A DNA stretch of 64,000 nucleotides from Pectobacterium sp. CFBP8739 (GTDB lineage Bacteria > Pseudomonadota > Gammaproteobacteria > Enterobacterales > Enterobacteriaceae): positions 62,001 through 126,000 of the forward strand of contig NZ_JACDRR010000009.1 in NCBI RefSeq assembly GCF_013449375.1, written 5' to 3'. Position numbers and translations under genes: made by a program. Within the stretch, counting starts at the first letter, position 1; every line of letters starts with the position of its first letter. The notes beneath the pieces were generated by a model, which saw only the letters and a list, made by a program, of their open reading frames with translations, was not told the origin of the DNA and made no database searches. Below are positions 8,844 through 16,801 of the stretch, piece after piece.

Positions 8844-9689
8844 TTAGGACGCCATCCATTCCTCAAAAGCCATTTTCCATTCTGGATGCCAACGGGATAG
8901 CGCAGGGCGATTGTTGAGAATATCCTGAGAAGCCCAGGCAATACGTTTTTTATCCATCGCCGTTGTAACTTCATTATCTGGGCAAATGATATAAAAATCC
9001 CCCTGACGAAAATGCTCGATAAAATAATCGATGACCTGATTCGCACTCCAGGCAGCAGAGGGTTGAGAGTCTGTGGTTTCATCCATGCCAGGGAAATTCA
9101 TCGGCGTCCATGTATATCCCGGCACCAGCAAGTGAGCCGTCACTTTTCCACCGACATGATTACGCAGTTCATGCGCTAGTTGTTCAGTCAGGACTTTAAC
9201 TCCGGCTTTAGCAACGCTGTAGGCGGCGTTACCCGGTGGGGTGGTAATACCTTCTTTTGATCCCAGGTTCACAATCGCGCTCCTTCCCTCTTGCGCCATC
9301 ATGCTGGGTACGAAGAGATGCTGCATCGTGATGATAGAAAAAAGATTCGCATTGAGTTGAAGCAACCAGTCGCAAGGCTTGCCCCATGGGCTCGCCCCCT
9401 CTTTGATCGCCGCGTTATTCATCAAGAGCGCCACCTCACCGAATTGGGCAAAGGTGCGTTCCTGTAAGCGTTTTAGATCGTTTTCAACCGTAACATCACC
9501 CAGCACGCAAATAGCGTCAACGTCAGAACCAAGAGAAGTAGCCAGCGCTCTCAGCCCTTCTGCATCACGATCAAACAAGCTCAGTCGCATACCTTCAGCC
9601 GCTAAGCGGCGCGCCGCCGCTGCTCCCAAGCCTTTAGCTGCACCGGTAATCACAGCGGTACGCCCCTTTGCAATAATCGTATCGTTCAT
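8844..9689 (-). CDS. Short-chain dehydrogenase/reductase (SDR)
   Basis: A 281-residue NAD(P)-dependent oxidoreductase of the classical SDR type. The cofactor motif TGAAKGLG lies near residues 15-22, NNAAIKEGA is the NNAG-like structural motif, and the active site is AAYSVAKAGV (YxxxK) with a preceding Ser in NLGSKEG. The C-terminus after residue ~200 is longer than in minimal SDRs. Substrate unknown. Two ATGs are 6 bp apart; the second (9689) has proper spacing from GAGGA, while 9695 directly abuts it. It follows the metallophosphoesterase gene by about 36 bp in the same direction, probably one transcript. Confidence 0.88.
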   Translation of the reverse strand: MNDTIIAKGRTAVITGAAKGLGAAAARRLAAEGMRLSLFDRDAEGLRALATSLGSDVDAICVLGDVTVENDLKRLQERTFAQFGEVALLMNNAAIKEGASPWGKPCDWLLQLNANLFSIITMQHLFVPSMMAQEGRSAIVNLGSKEGITTPPGNAAYSVAKAGVKVLTEQLAHELRNHVGGKVTAHLLVPGYTWTPMNFPGMDETTDSQPSAAWSANQVIDYFIEHFRQGDFYIICPDNEVTTAMDKKRIAWASQDILNNRPALSRWHPEWKMAFEEWMAS

Positions 9690-9725
9690 ATTCATTCCTC
9701 TTTCATACAGAACAAGCCGTACTGC

Positions 9726-10838
9726 TTATCCTTTGTTTAAGACGATATGCGTAATCTCGGCAGGCCGGCCTAATCGAATGGGAAAACCATTCCATAAACC
9801 CGCCCCGTTACTGACGTAAAGATTCATCTCCCCCACTCGGTATAGACCAGAGATAAAACCGTTATTAGCGGGCTTGATTGCAATATCCAGCCCTCGAATC
9901 ATCCCACCATGCGTATGCCCCGACAGTTGAAGACTAACGCCATGATGTGAATTAACCCGCGCATTGCCAGGCCGATGGTCAAGAAGAATAATCGTGTCAC
10001 TGGGCTGAGTCCCCTCTAATGCTCGTGCGATATCCGGCCCCATTTCACCCTCTTTTATCGCGGCTTCGTCGGTCACACCCGCTAACACCAGAGACTGACC
10101 GTCTTTTTCAATACGAATATGTGTATTCAGCAAAAATGGGATGTTCAGTGACTCCCAGACACGCAACCACGACCGATAATTAAAATAGTATTCATGGTTT
10201 CCTGTAATCGCATAGACGCCATCGCGCGCGCGGAGAGCACGTAAAGGTTCCACATCGGCATAACGTTGGGAAACATGCCCATCGAACATATCCCCAGTGA
10301 GTACCATCAGGTCTGGCTGAAGTGCATTTGCCTTGTTAACAACTTGCTCAACCCACTCTCTGGGATGAAGTCGACTGGAGTGAATATCCGCGAGTTGGAC
10401 GATACGAGTGCCATCAAATGCTGACGGTAAATTGGGAATAGCGATCGTTACCGTACGAACATTAGGCACTCTGATTGCCTGTATCACGCCAAAGGCCGAC
10501 ACACCAAGAGCCAATATCAGAAGAGGCATTACTGAGAGAAGAAAGGGGATTTGACAACGAAAAAGCAATCTGGCGAGTAATGCTGCAACATCCCGCAATA
10601 GCAAAAGGCAGGCAAAGAGCACGGCAGAAACAAATAGCCATCCTTGCGCAATCATGACAGGACGCTGCCACTCAGGAGAAAACATATTTCCGTAGACCAG
10701 ACGGCTAATTAGGTGAAATTCACAAGCAAGGATAATTAAAGCAACGAAACCGATCTTGTACGCAAGAGGAAGCGTTAACCGCCGAATAAAAAAGAGTGAG
10801 ACATAAAGCGCAGGTGCAAGCGTCCACAGATGAAACAT
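9726..10838 (-). CDS. Membrane-anchored metallophosphoesterase (YaeI/YkuE-like)
   Basis: A 370-residue protein with several N-terminal membrane helices (residues 1 to ~130) and a calcineurin-type phosphoesterase domain. The metal-binding motifs appear in order: LADIHSSRLHP (DxH), LTGDMFDGH (GDxxD), ITGNHEYYF (GNHE), and SGHTHGGMI (GHTHGG). Relatives hydrolyse phosphodiester or lipid-linked phosphate substrates; the specific one is not evident. The ATG follows TTGGAG with 7 nt spacing. It is divergent from a LysR regulator 160 bp away and probably co-transcribed with the SDR downstream. Confidence 0.9.
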   Translation of the reverse strand: MFHLWTLAPALYVSLFFIRRLTLPLAYKIGFVALIILACEFHLISRLVYGNMFSPEWQRPVMIAQGWLFVSAVLFACLLLLRDVAALLARLLFRCQIPFLLSVMPLLILALGVSAFGVIQAIRVPNVRTVTIAIPNLPSAFDGTRIVQLADIHSSRLHPREWVEQVVNKANALQPDLMVLTGDMFDGHVSQRYADVEPLRALRARDGVYAITGNHEYYFNYRSWLRVWESLNIPFLLNTHIRIEKDGQSLVLAGVTDEAAIKEGEMGPDIARALEGTQPSDTIILLDHRPGNARVNSHHGVSLQLSGHTHGGMIRGLDIAIKPANNGFISGLYRVGEMNLYVSNGAGLWNGFPIRLGRPAEITHIVLNKG

Positions 10839-11001
10839 ACTTCTGCTCCAAAAACATAACGGTAGCCTGCATATTTTTCACTTAGTGTTAACGTCTTCAG
10901 GCTATTATTGAATAAAATTAAACTTACCATCTCATAAACCCAATAATATTTAGATTTACTTGATGCTACAGTGAATTTGCTTCAACAAATAAGGGAATGC
11001 T

Positions 11002-11922
11002 ATGCCCGTCAGACCCACTACGCGGCTTACACGCAGCGACCTTGCCGATCTCAATGCGTTCAGAGCCGTAGAACGCGCCCGCAGCTTTACTCAAGCCGCA
11101 GTTGATTTGGGGATCACGACATCGGCACTCAGCCATTCTGTACGTAATCTGGAAACACGATTGGGTGTACGCCTACTAAATAGAACCAGTCGCACAGTTT
11201 CCCCTACTGATGCAGGAGCCGTTTTAGCCAAAAAGCTAAACATCGGTTTTGCTGAGATAAGCAGTGCGCTTGATGAAATTAACGCGCTCCGTGATCGGCC
11301 CGCTGGGCGCATTCGCCTCAACGTACTGAGTGACGGAGCAAGGCTGATTGTCGGCCCACTTCTTCCCGAATTTCTCAAGCGCTACCCAGAAGTTGAAGTG
11401 GATGTCACCGTTGACGACCGTATGGTCGACATTGTGGCAGCTGGCTTTGACGCTGGAATTCGTTATGGCGGCACAATCCCTGAAGATTTCGTTGCCATCA
11501 AATTGGGTCAGGAGCTGAAGTGGGTAGCCGTTGCCTCACCAAGCTATCTTTATCATCACCCAGAACCGATGATGCCAGAAGATCTGCTGTCACACTCGTG
11601 CATCCAAATCAGAACTGGACAGGGCGTGATTTATAAATGGGAATTTCGTAACGGAGATCGCTACCGCGAGATTGATGTCCCTGGGCAAGTCTGCGTTGGT
11701 GAAACCATTATGGGGATTGAACTGGCTCTTGCAGGCGCAGGAATAACTTATTGTCTCGAAAAACGTGTAGAAAATTATCTCCGAAGTGGCGAACTTCGCG
11801 TCGTCTTACCTGACTGGTCTCCAGTCGAGCCTGCTATGTATTTATACTACTCAGGATACCGCACCGTACCACAAGGATTACGTGAACTGATTGAAGTACT
11901 TCGGGAAGGAATGAACACGTAA
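11002..11922 (+). CDS. LysR-family transcriptional regulator
   Basis: A 306-residue LysR-type regulator. The winged helix-turn-helix is at residues ~12-70 (DLNAFRAVERARSFTQAAVDLG... SALSHSVRNLETRLGVRLLNRTSRTVSPTDAG), and the effector-binding domain follows from ~95. The SALSHSVRNLE recognition helix and LLNRTSRTV wing are typical of the subgroup near DmlR/YafC-like regulators. LysR proteins usually control a divergent neighbour, here the metallophosphoesterase-SDR pair, but the MFS gene downstream is an equal candidate. The effector is unknown. Confidence 0.93.
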   Translation: MPVRPTTRLTRSDLADLNAFRAVERARSFTQAAVDLGITTSALSHSVRNLETRLGVRLLNRTSRTVSPTDAGAVLAKKLNIGFAEISSALDEINALRDRPAGRIRLNVLSDGARLIVGPLLPEFLKRYPEVEVDVTVDDRMVDIVAAGFDAGIRYGGTIPEDFVAIKLGQELKWVAVASPSYLYHHPEPMMPEDLLSHSCIQIRTGQGVIYKWEFRNGDRYREIDVPGQVCVGETIMGIELALAGAGITYCLEKRVENYLRSGELRVVLPDWSPVEPAMYLYYSGYRTVPQGLRELIEVLREGMNT

Positions 11923-12000
11923 AAATACCGTCAATCTGAAAATAGGCTATTTATCAGCAAGTACGTTGAGAATTATTCAATAAAACATCCAATGCCGCTA

Positions 12001-12114
12001 AACAATGCCACCGAATTTATCGGTTAGAGTCTCTCGGCCTTCAACTATCCCACCGCTTTACCGCCAAACTTGGCAAAGCGAAGGGGGATAGTGCCAACCA
12101 GATTCAGTTGAAAG
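12001..12114 (+). pseudogene. Possible remnant of an AraC-type DNA-binding domain
   Basis: Between the LysR and MFS genes one frame reads TEFIG-stop-SLSAFN ... KRRGIVPTRFS-stop, resembling the end of an AraC-family second helix-turn-helix (consensus GYxSxSAFxRAFKRxxGxxPxxFR) with a stop in place of the Tyr and several extra residues. The similarity is short and interrupted by a probable frameshift, so this is a weak call. Otherwise the 250-bp gap shows nothing clear. Confidence 0.3.
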
Positions 12115-12174
12115 ACGATCGTTCCAGTCAGGTACCATCGCCTTTCTGCTGATTGCCAGAAATTGAGATGTTAA

Positions 12175-13413
12175 ATGCCGAATTCAACAACCCACCCCAC
12201 GCTGAATTTTAATGAACACACTGAGGGAGAGAACAAAGAGAGGATCTGTCCTCCTTACGGGCTTTTTCCTGCCATGCTTGCCCTTGGCGCTGGCGGCCTC
12301 TTTATAGGAACCGGTGAGTTTGCACCGATGAGCCTGCTTCCAGAACTGGCAGCGGGAACCGATGTATCCATCCCTGCCGCAGGTGCCTATATCAGCACTT
12401 ATGCCATCGGCGTTGTCGTCGGTGCACCAGCTCTCGCGATTCTCGCCGCACGCTGGCCCCGAAAAAAACTACTGATCGCGTTATTGATCATCGCGCTATG
12501 TGGGTACGCTTTCAGCGCAATGGCGTGGGGTTATTCTTCTCTTCTTGCTGCCCGTTTTATCTCTGGTATTCCACACGGCGCCTGGTACGGCGTGGCTGCA
12601 CTCGTCGCAGCCTCAATGTCGCCGCCACATAAACAAGCTCGCTATATCGGCTATGTTATGCTCGGACTGGCTGTTGCAAACGTCTTGGGTGTTCCGATTG
12701 CCACCTGGATTGGTCATGAACTTGGCTGGAGAATGTCATTCACAACGGTGGCATTAGGGATTGTCATCACCGGCCTCATGGTTGCTCTCTTTGTGCCCTT
12801 CGTCCCAGCAGATAAAGATGCCTCACCACTTAAAGAACTCAGCGCATTACGCAATCCCCAAGTGATGATGACGTTTGCTGTGGCCTCTGTCAGTTTCGCT
12901 GGCATACTTGCCGTTTATAGCTTCATCACACCAATCTTGACCGAAATAAGTGGATTCACACTCTCTGCCACTCCATGGATCCTGGCGCTTTGGGGATTCG
13001 GCATGGTGACAGGCAATATCATCGGCAGTTGGCTGGCGGATAAAGCACTCATTTCTTCACTCTATGGCATGCTGCTCTGGAATGTTGTTTTTCTTGTGTC
13101 ATTCACCATATTTGCTGAATGGAAAACGGCCACGCTCACCACTTTTTTCCTACTGGGAAACGGTTGTGCGCTCGTGCCTGCGCTTCAATCCCATATGATG
13201 AATATCGCGGGTGAAGCCAGAACGCTAGCTTCATCGCTCACTCACAGCGCCTTCAATATTTCCAATGCGCTGGGCGCGGCCTTCGGCGCAATGGCAGTCG
13301 CCGCGAGTGGTTCATGGTTATCAGCGGGCTGGGTCGGGGGACTTTTCTCTTTGTTAGCCCTGATTCTCATGTATTTCTCGCTTCGCTTTGCTGGCAAGAA
13401 TGATTCTGACTAA
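12175..13413 (+). CDS. MFS transporter (AraJ/DHA1-type drug or sugar efflux)
   Basis: A 412-residue, 12-helix major facilitator of the DHA1 (AraJ/YdhP-like) group, preceded by a ~28-residue hydrophilic tail. The opening helix has FIGTGEFAPMSLLPELA, a hallmark of this group, and loop 2-3 has ARWPRKKLLIAL, a variant of the MFS GxxxDRxGRR motif A. Motif C-like RFISGIPHGAWYG follows. Such proteins export drugs, sugars or other small molecules by proton antiport; the natural substrate is not known. It is followed by a strong terminator shared with gor. Confidence 0.92.
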   Translation: MPNSTTHPTLNFNEHTEGENKERICPPYGLFPAMLALGAGGLFIGTGEFAPMSLLPELAAGTDVSIPAAGAYISTYAIGVVVGAPALAILAARWPRKKLLIALLIIALCGYAFSAMAWGYSSLLAARFISGIPHGAWYGVAALVAASMSPPHKQARYIGYVMLGLAVANVLGVPIATWIGHELGWRMSFTTVALGIVITGLMVALFVPFVPADKDASPLKELSALRNPQVMMTFAVASVSFAGILAVYSFITPILTEISGFTLSATPWILALWGFGMVTGNIIGSWLADKALISSLYGMLLWNVVFLVSFTIFAEWKTATLTTFFLLGNGCALVPALQSHMMNIAGEARTLASSLTHSAFNISNALGAAFGAMAVAASGSWLSAGWVGGLFSLLALILMYFSLRFAGKNDSD

Positions 13414-13457
13414 ACCGGTAAGTACGGTTAAAAATGGAAAGTGTCGCTTTCAAACAA

Positions 13458-13487
13458 AAAGGCCAGGGCATTATTGTCCTGGCCTTT
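13458..13487. terminator. Bidirectional terminator between the MFS gene and gor
   Basis: AAAGGCCAGG and CCTGGCCTTT form a perfect 10-bp stem with a 10-base loop, flanked by A-rich sequence on the left and T-rich on the right. It lies between the convergent MFS and gor genes and can serve both. Confidence 0.85.
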
Positions 13488-13530
13488 ATCGTTGAATCAA
13501 CAAGCTATAGATCGCACCGCTTTTAGACCA

Positions 13531-14883
13531 TCACCGCATCGTAACAAACTCTTCCGACGCCGTCGGGTGGATGGCGACGGTGTTGTCGAAGTCTTTCTTG
13601 GTCGCGCCCATTTTGACGGCGACCGCGAAGCCTTGCAGCATTTCGTCCATACCAAAACCGATGCCGTGGATGCCGACGATTTTTTCCTCTTTACCCACAC
13701 AAACCAGCTTCATGCGGCACGGCTGGCGGTGCTGGGTGACGGCGGTGTACATCGCGGTGAAGGCAGATTTATAGACTTTCACCTGATCGTCGCCGTACTG
13801 CTCACGCGCCTGCGGCTCGGTCAACCCGACCGTGCCAATCGGTGGGTGGCTGAAGACAACGGTCGGGATATTGCTGTAATCCAGATGCTCGTCCGGCTTG
13901 TTATTAAACAGACGTTCGGACAAACGACGCCCTGCGGCGACAGCAACCGGCGTTAGCTCAACCGCTCCAGTGTTATCACCTACGGCATAAATGCCAGGAA
14001 TGTTGGTGTTCTGGAATTTATCGACGTTGATATAGCCTTTGTCGTTCAGTTCCACGCCCGTGACGCTCAGGTTCAGGTTATCCGTCGCGGGTTCACGACC
14101 AATCGCCCAAATCAGGCAGTCGACGGTGTGTGACTGACCGTTTTCCAGCTCCAGCGTCAGGCTGCCATCAGCATTCTTCACAATCGCTTTCGGGATCGAT
14201 TCGGTATGCAGCGTCGGCCCTTCGGTGTTCATCACTTCCACCAGCGTATCGACAATCAGCGGATCAAAGCTGCGCAACGGTGCGTGTTTACGCACAAACA
14301 GGTGGGTTTCAGAGCCCAGCCCGTTCAGTACCCCAGCAATCTCCACCGCGATATAGCCTGCACCAACAATCGCAGTACGCTTCGGCAGCGCATCCAGCTC
14401 AAAGAAGCCGTCGGAATCGATACCGTACTCCGCACCGGGAATAGCAGGGTGAACCGGACGACCGCCCGTCGCGATCAGGATATGGTCAGCCGTAATTTTT
14501 TCGCCATTCACTTCCACCGTGTGCGCATCGACAAAGCGGGCAAAACCGTGGATGACATCGACCTTATTCTTACCCAGTACGTTGTCGTAGGACTGGTGGA
14601 TGCGATCGATGTAGGCGCTACGGTTCTTAACCAGCGTGCCCCAGTTAAACTGGTTTACCGTGGTATCGAATCCGTAATCCGGCCCGTACTGATGGATCGC
14701 TTCGGCAATCTGCGCCGCATGCCACATCACTTTCTTCGGCACGCAGCCGACGTTGACGCAGGTGCCGCCCAGATATTTTGCTTCGATCAACGCACATTTT
14801 TGTCCATACATCGCCGCGCGGTTGATAGACGCGATACCGCCGCTGCCGCCGCCAATAGCAAGGTAGTCATAGTGTTTGGTCAT
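13531..14883 (-). CDS. gor: Glutathione reductase
   Basis: Encodes 450 residues, identical in length to E. coli Gor, the NADPH-dependent flavoenzyme that keeps glutathione reduced. It starts [20 protein letters not shown] with the FAD-binding GxGxxG-type loop. The redox disulfide is in [13 protein letters not shown], the NADPH domain has [15 protein letters not shown], and the C-terminal [12 protein letters not shown] supplies the catalytic His-Glu pair. The ATG at 14895 adds four residues (MDTL) absent from known Gor. It follows rlmJ in the same direction by about 130 bp; gor and rlmJ are neighbours in E. coli as well. Confidence 0.97.
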   Translation of the reverse strand: MTKHYDYLAIGGGSGGIASINRAAMYGQKCALIEAKYLGGTCVNVGCVPKKVMWHAAQIAEAIHQYGPDYGFDTTVNQFNWGTLVKNRSAYIDRIHQSYDNVLGKNKVDVIHGFARFVDAHTVEVNGEKITADHILIATGGRPVHPAIPGAEYGIDSDGFFELDALPKRTAIVGAGYIAVEIAGVLNGLGSETHLFVRKHAPLRSFDPLIVDTLVEVMNTEGPTLHTESIPKAIVKNADGSLTLELENGQSHTVDCLIWAIGREPATDNLNLSVTGVELNDKGYINVDKFQNTNIPGIYAVGDNTGAVELTPVAVAAGRRLSERLFNNKPDEHLDYSNIPTVVFSHPPIGTVGLTEPQAREQYGDDQVKVYKSAFTAMYTAVTQHRQPCRMKLVCVGKEEKIVGIHGIGFGMDEMLQGFAVAVKMGATKKDFDNTVAIHPTASEEFVTMR

Positions 14884-15011
14884 CAGTGTATCCATGCTTA
14901 AGTGAATAAAATTTGCCTAGAGTGTAACGCCAGAGCCATACGCCGAATAAAGGTTATGCCTATGGTTGCGATAGGAAAAATCGACCGCATCGCTCACCGC
15001 AACCGCGCGCA

Positions 15012-15854
15012 TTACTCCGGTACGATTTGCTCCACCAGCGTATGGCCGGTGCCTTCCGGTACCAGCACGCTATGCAGCCACGGCAGCACGCTCTTCATCT
15101 GCGCTGCCAGCTTCCACGGCGGGTTGATCACAATCATGCCAGACGCCGTCATGCCGTAGCGATCGCTGTCCGGCAGCACCGCCAGCTCAATTTGCAGAAT
15201 GTTGCGAATGCCGGTGGCTTCCAGCTCTTTCAGCATGCGCTTGATGTGCTGGCGCAGCACCACTGGATACCACAGCGCAAACACGCCGGTGGCAAAACGT
15301 TTATGCCCTTCCTGAATGCCTTTCACCACCGCCTGATAGTCCGTTTTCAACTCATACGGTGGGTCGATCAGCATGAAACCGCGGCGGGAAAGCGGCGGCA
15401 ACTGGGATTTCAACTGCTGGTAGCCATCATCACGCAGCACTTTGGCGCGCGAATCTTTCTGAAATTCATTACGCAGCAATGGGAAATCGCTAGGGTGCAG
15501 TTCGGTCAGATGAAGTTTGTCCTGCTCACGCAGCAGCTGACGCGCAATCAGCGGGGAACCGGGGTAATAGCGCAACTGGCCGTTATGGTTATAGGTGCGC
15601 ACCGCCTGCATGTAAGGTTCGAGTTCAGCCGGAATGTCGTCACGCTGCCAGATTTTCGCGATGCCATCCAGATACTCCCCCGTGCGCTCGGCATGTTCGC
15701 CGCTGAGCTGATAGCGGCCGGCACCCGCATGGGTATCCAGATACAGGAAAGGTTTCTCTTTCTCTTTCAGGGCGGTGATGATCAGGCTCTGAACAGTGTG
15801 TTTCAGCACGTCGGCGTGATTGCCGGCATGGAAACTGTGACGGTAACTTAGCAT
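15012..15854 (-). CDS. rlmJ: 23S rRNA (adenine-2030-N6)-methyltransferase
   Basis: A 280-residue protein matching RlmJ (YhiR), which methylates A2030 of 23S rRNA before ribosome assembly. It starts MLSYRHSFHAGNHADVLKH, the family's typical N-terminus, and has the SAM/catalytic motif LIDPPYELKTDYQ near residues 162-174. A GGAAAG ribosome site precedes the ATG. The antisense strand carries a long open frame, which is a coding shadow. The gene is monocistronic or co-transcribed with gor. Confidence 0.96.
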   Translation of the reverse strand: MLSYRHSFHAGNHADVLKHTVQSLIITALKEKEKPFLYLDTHAGAGRYQLSGEHAERTGEYLDGIAKIWQRDDIPAELEPYMQAVRTYNHNGQLRYYPGSPLIARQLLREQDKLHLTELHPSDFPLLRNEFQKDSRAKVLRDDGYQQLKSQLPPLSRRGFMLIDPPYELKTDYQAVVKGIQEGHKRFATGVFALWYPVVLRQHIKRMLKELEATGIRNILQIELAVLPDSDRYGMTASGMIVINPPWKLAAQMKSVLPWLHSVLVPEGTGHTLVEQIVPE

Positions 15855-16072
15855 GCTTGCTTTCCGGTGAAGTTTTCATAAATAACGTCGATTAGCTGAC
15901 AGTATAACCGCCTGCGGCGGAAAATATCCCACCAAACGCTTCTCCCTGCGAACCGCCCCGCAAGCCCGCCATTTTTATCGTATTAAATCAGTGAATTGTG
16001 AAACATGGCCGTTTTTCATTCGATTGAAAGCTACCGATATTCAGAGACATAAAGTACGATCGCAGGCTAACC

Positions 16073-16801
16073 ATGATGGAATTGGACGTTATTCTGATGG
16101 AACCTGAATATCAGCGCTGGCTGATGGCGCTTTCCGCCCCAATGGTCGCACTCAATATCCACTGCGATGCTCGCTTCTACGAGCCGACCTTTTATGAACC
16201 GGGTGATACGTTTGACCTGAAAGACAGCTGGGGCATTACGTCACGCCAAGAGTTGATCTCCACAATTAACGATATGACAGACGGCGGCCACGCCGAACGC
16301 CTGGCGTATTATTATCACCTTTGGCACCACCTGACGGTATCTGAATGGCAGCAGTATTGTGTCAATCAACCGGAAGAGGCACAGGGCGCGCTCACGCTGG
16401 TGTCTGAAACAGCGGCACTATGCGGTGAAGGTGGAACCCGCGCGTGGGATCTGGGACGTATGAGTTTCCTGAGCCGCATCGGCGTACTCCACGGCTGGCT
16501 AAGCGAAAAAGAGAGTTTGTGGATTCACACCCGATTGGCCGATAGAGCGCGTTACTATTATCGCAGTTGGGAGAACTATTACGCCGCGTTCTTAATCGGC
16601 CGCACTTACTGGCTTTCCTCGGATGAGGAAGACCCAGAATGCCAGCGCTACATTTTTAGTAACTGTAGCCAAATTCCTAGCTACATTAACCAAATCGGCA
16701 CGCTCTACACCCACCCGGACTGCCCGATTCATGACCTCGACTGGGATGTTGATCCGATAGAAATGGATAAGCCCGAGTCCTTACCAGAAGCGGAAATATA
16801 A
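16073..16801 (+). CDS. DUF1266 domain protein (YbeR/YbeU-like)
   Basis: A 242-residue soluble protein of the DUF1266 family. The family is recognised by the Trp/Tyr-rich segments SWGITSRQELISTINDM, AWDLGRMSFLSRIG and SWENYYAAFLIGR. No catalytic motif is evident and the function is unknown. In E. coli the DUF1266 genes ybeR and ybeU sit beside djlB, djlC and hscC; here one copy precedes a J-protein gene, with its TAA sharing a base with the next ATG (TAATG), so translation is probably coupled. This context suggests a part in a dedicated HscC chaperone pathway. Confidence 0.82.
   Translation: MMELDVILMEPEYQRWLMALSAPMVALNIHCDARFYEPTFYEPGDTFDLKDSWGITSRQELISTINDMTDGGHAERLAYYYHLWHHLTVSEWQQYCVNQPEEAQGALTLVSETAALCGEGGTRAWDLGRMSFLSRIGVLHGWLSEKESLWIHTRLADRARYYYRSWENYYAAFLIGRTYWLSSDEEDPECQRYIFSNCSQIPSYINQIGTLYTHPDCPIHDLDWDVDPIEMDKPESLPEAEI

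Noticed and set aside
15027-15851. 274-residue frame antisense to rlmJ
   Set aside because: A coding shadow: no ribosome site or recognisable protein, while rlmJ on the other strand is fully conserved.
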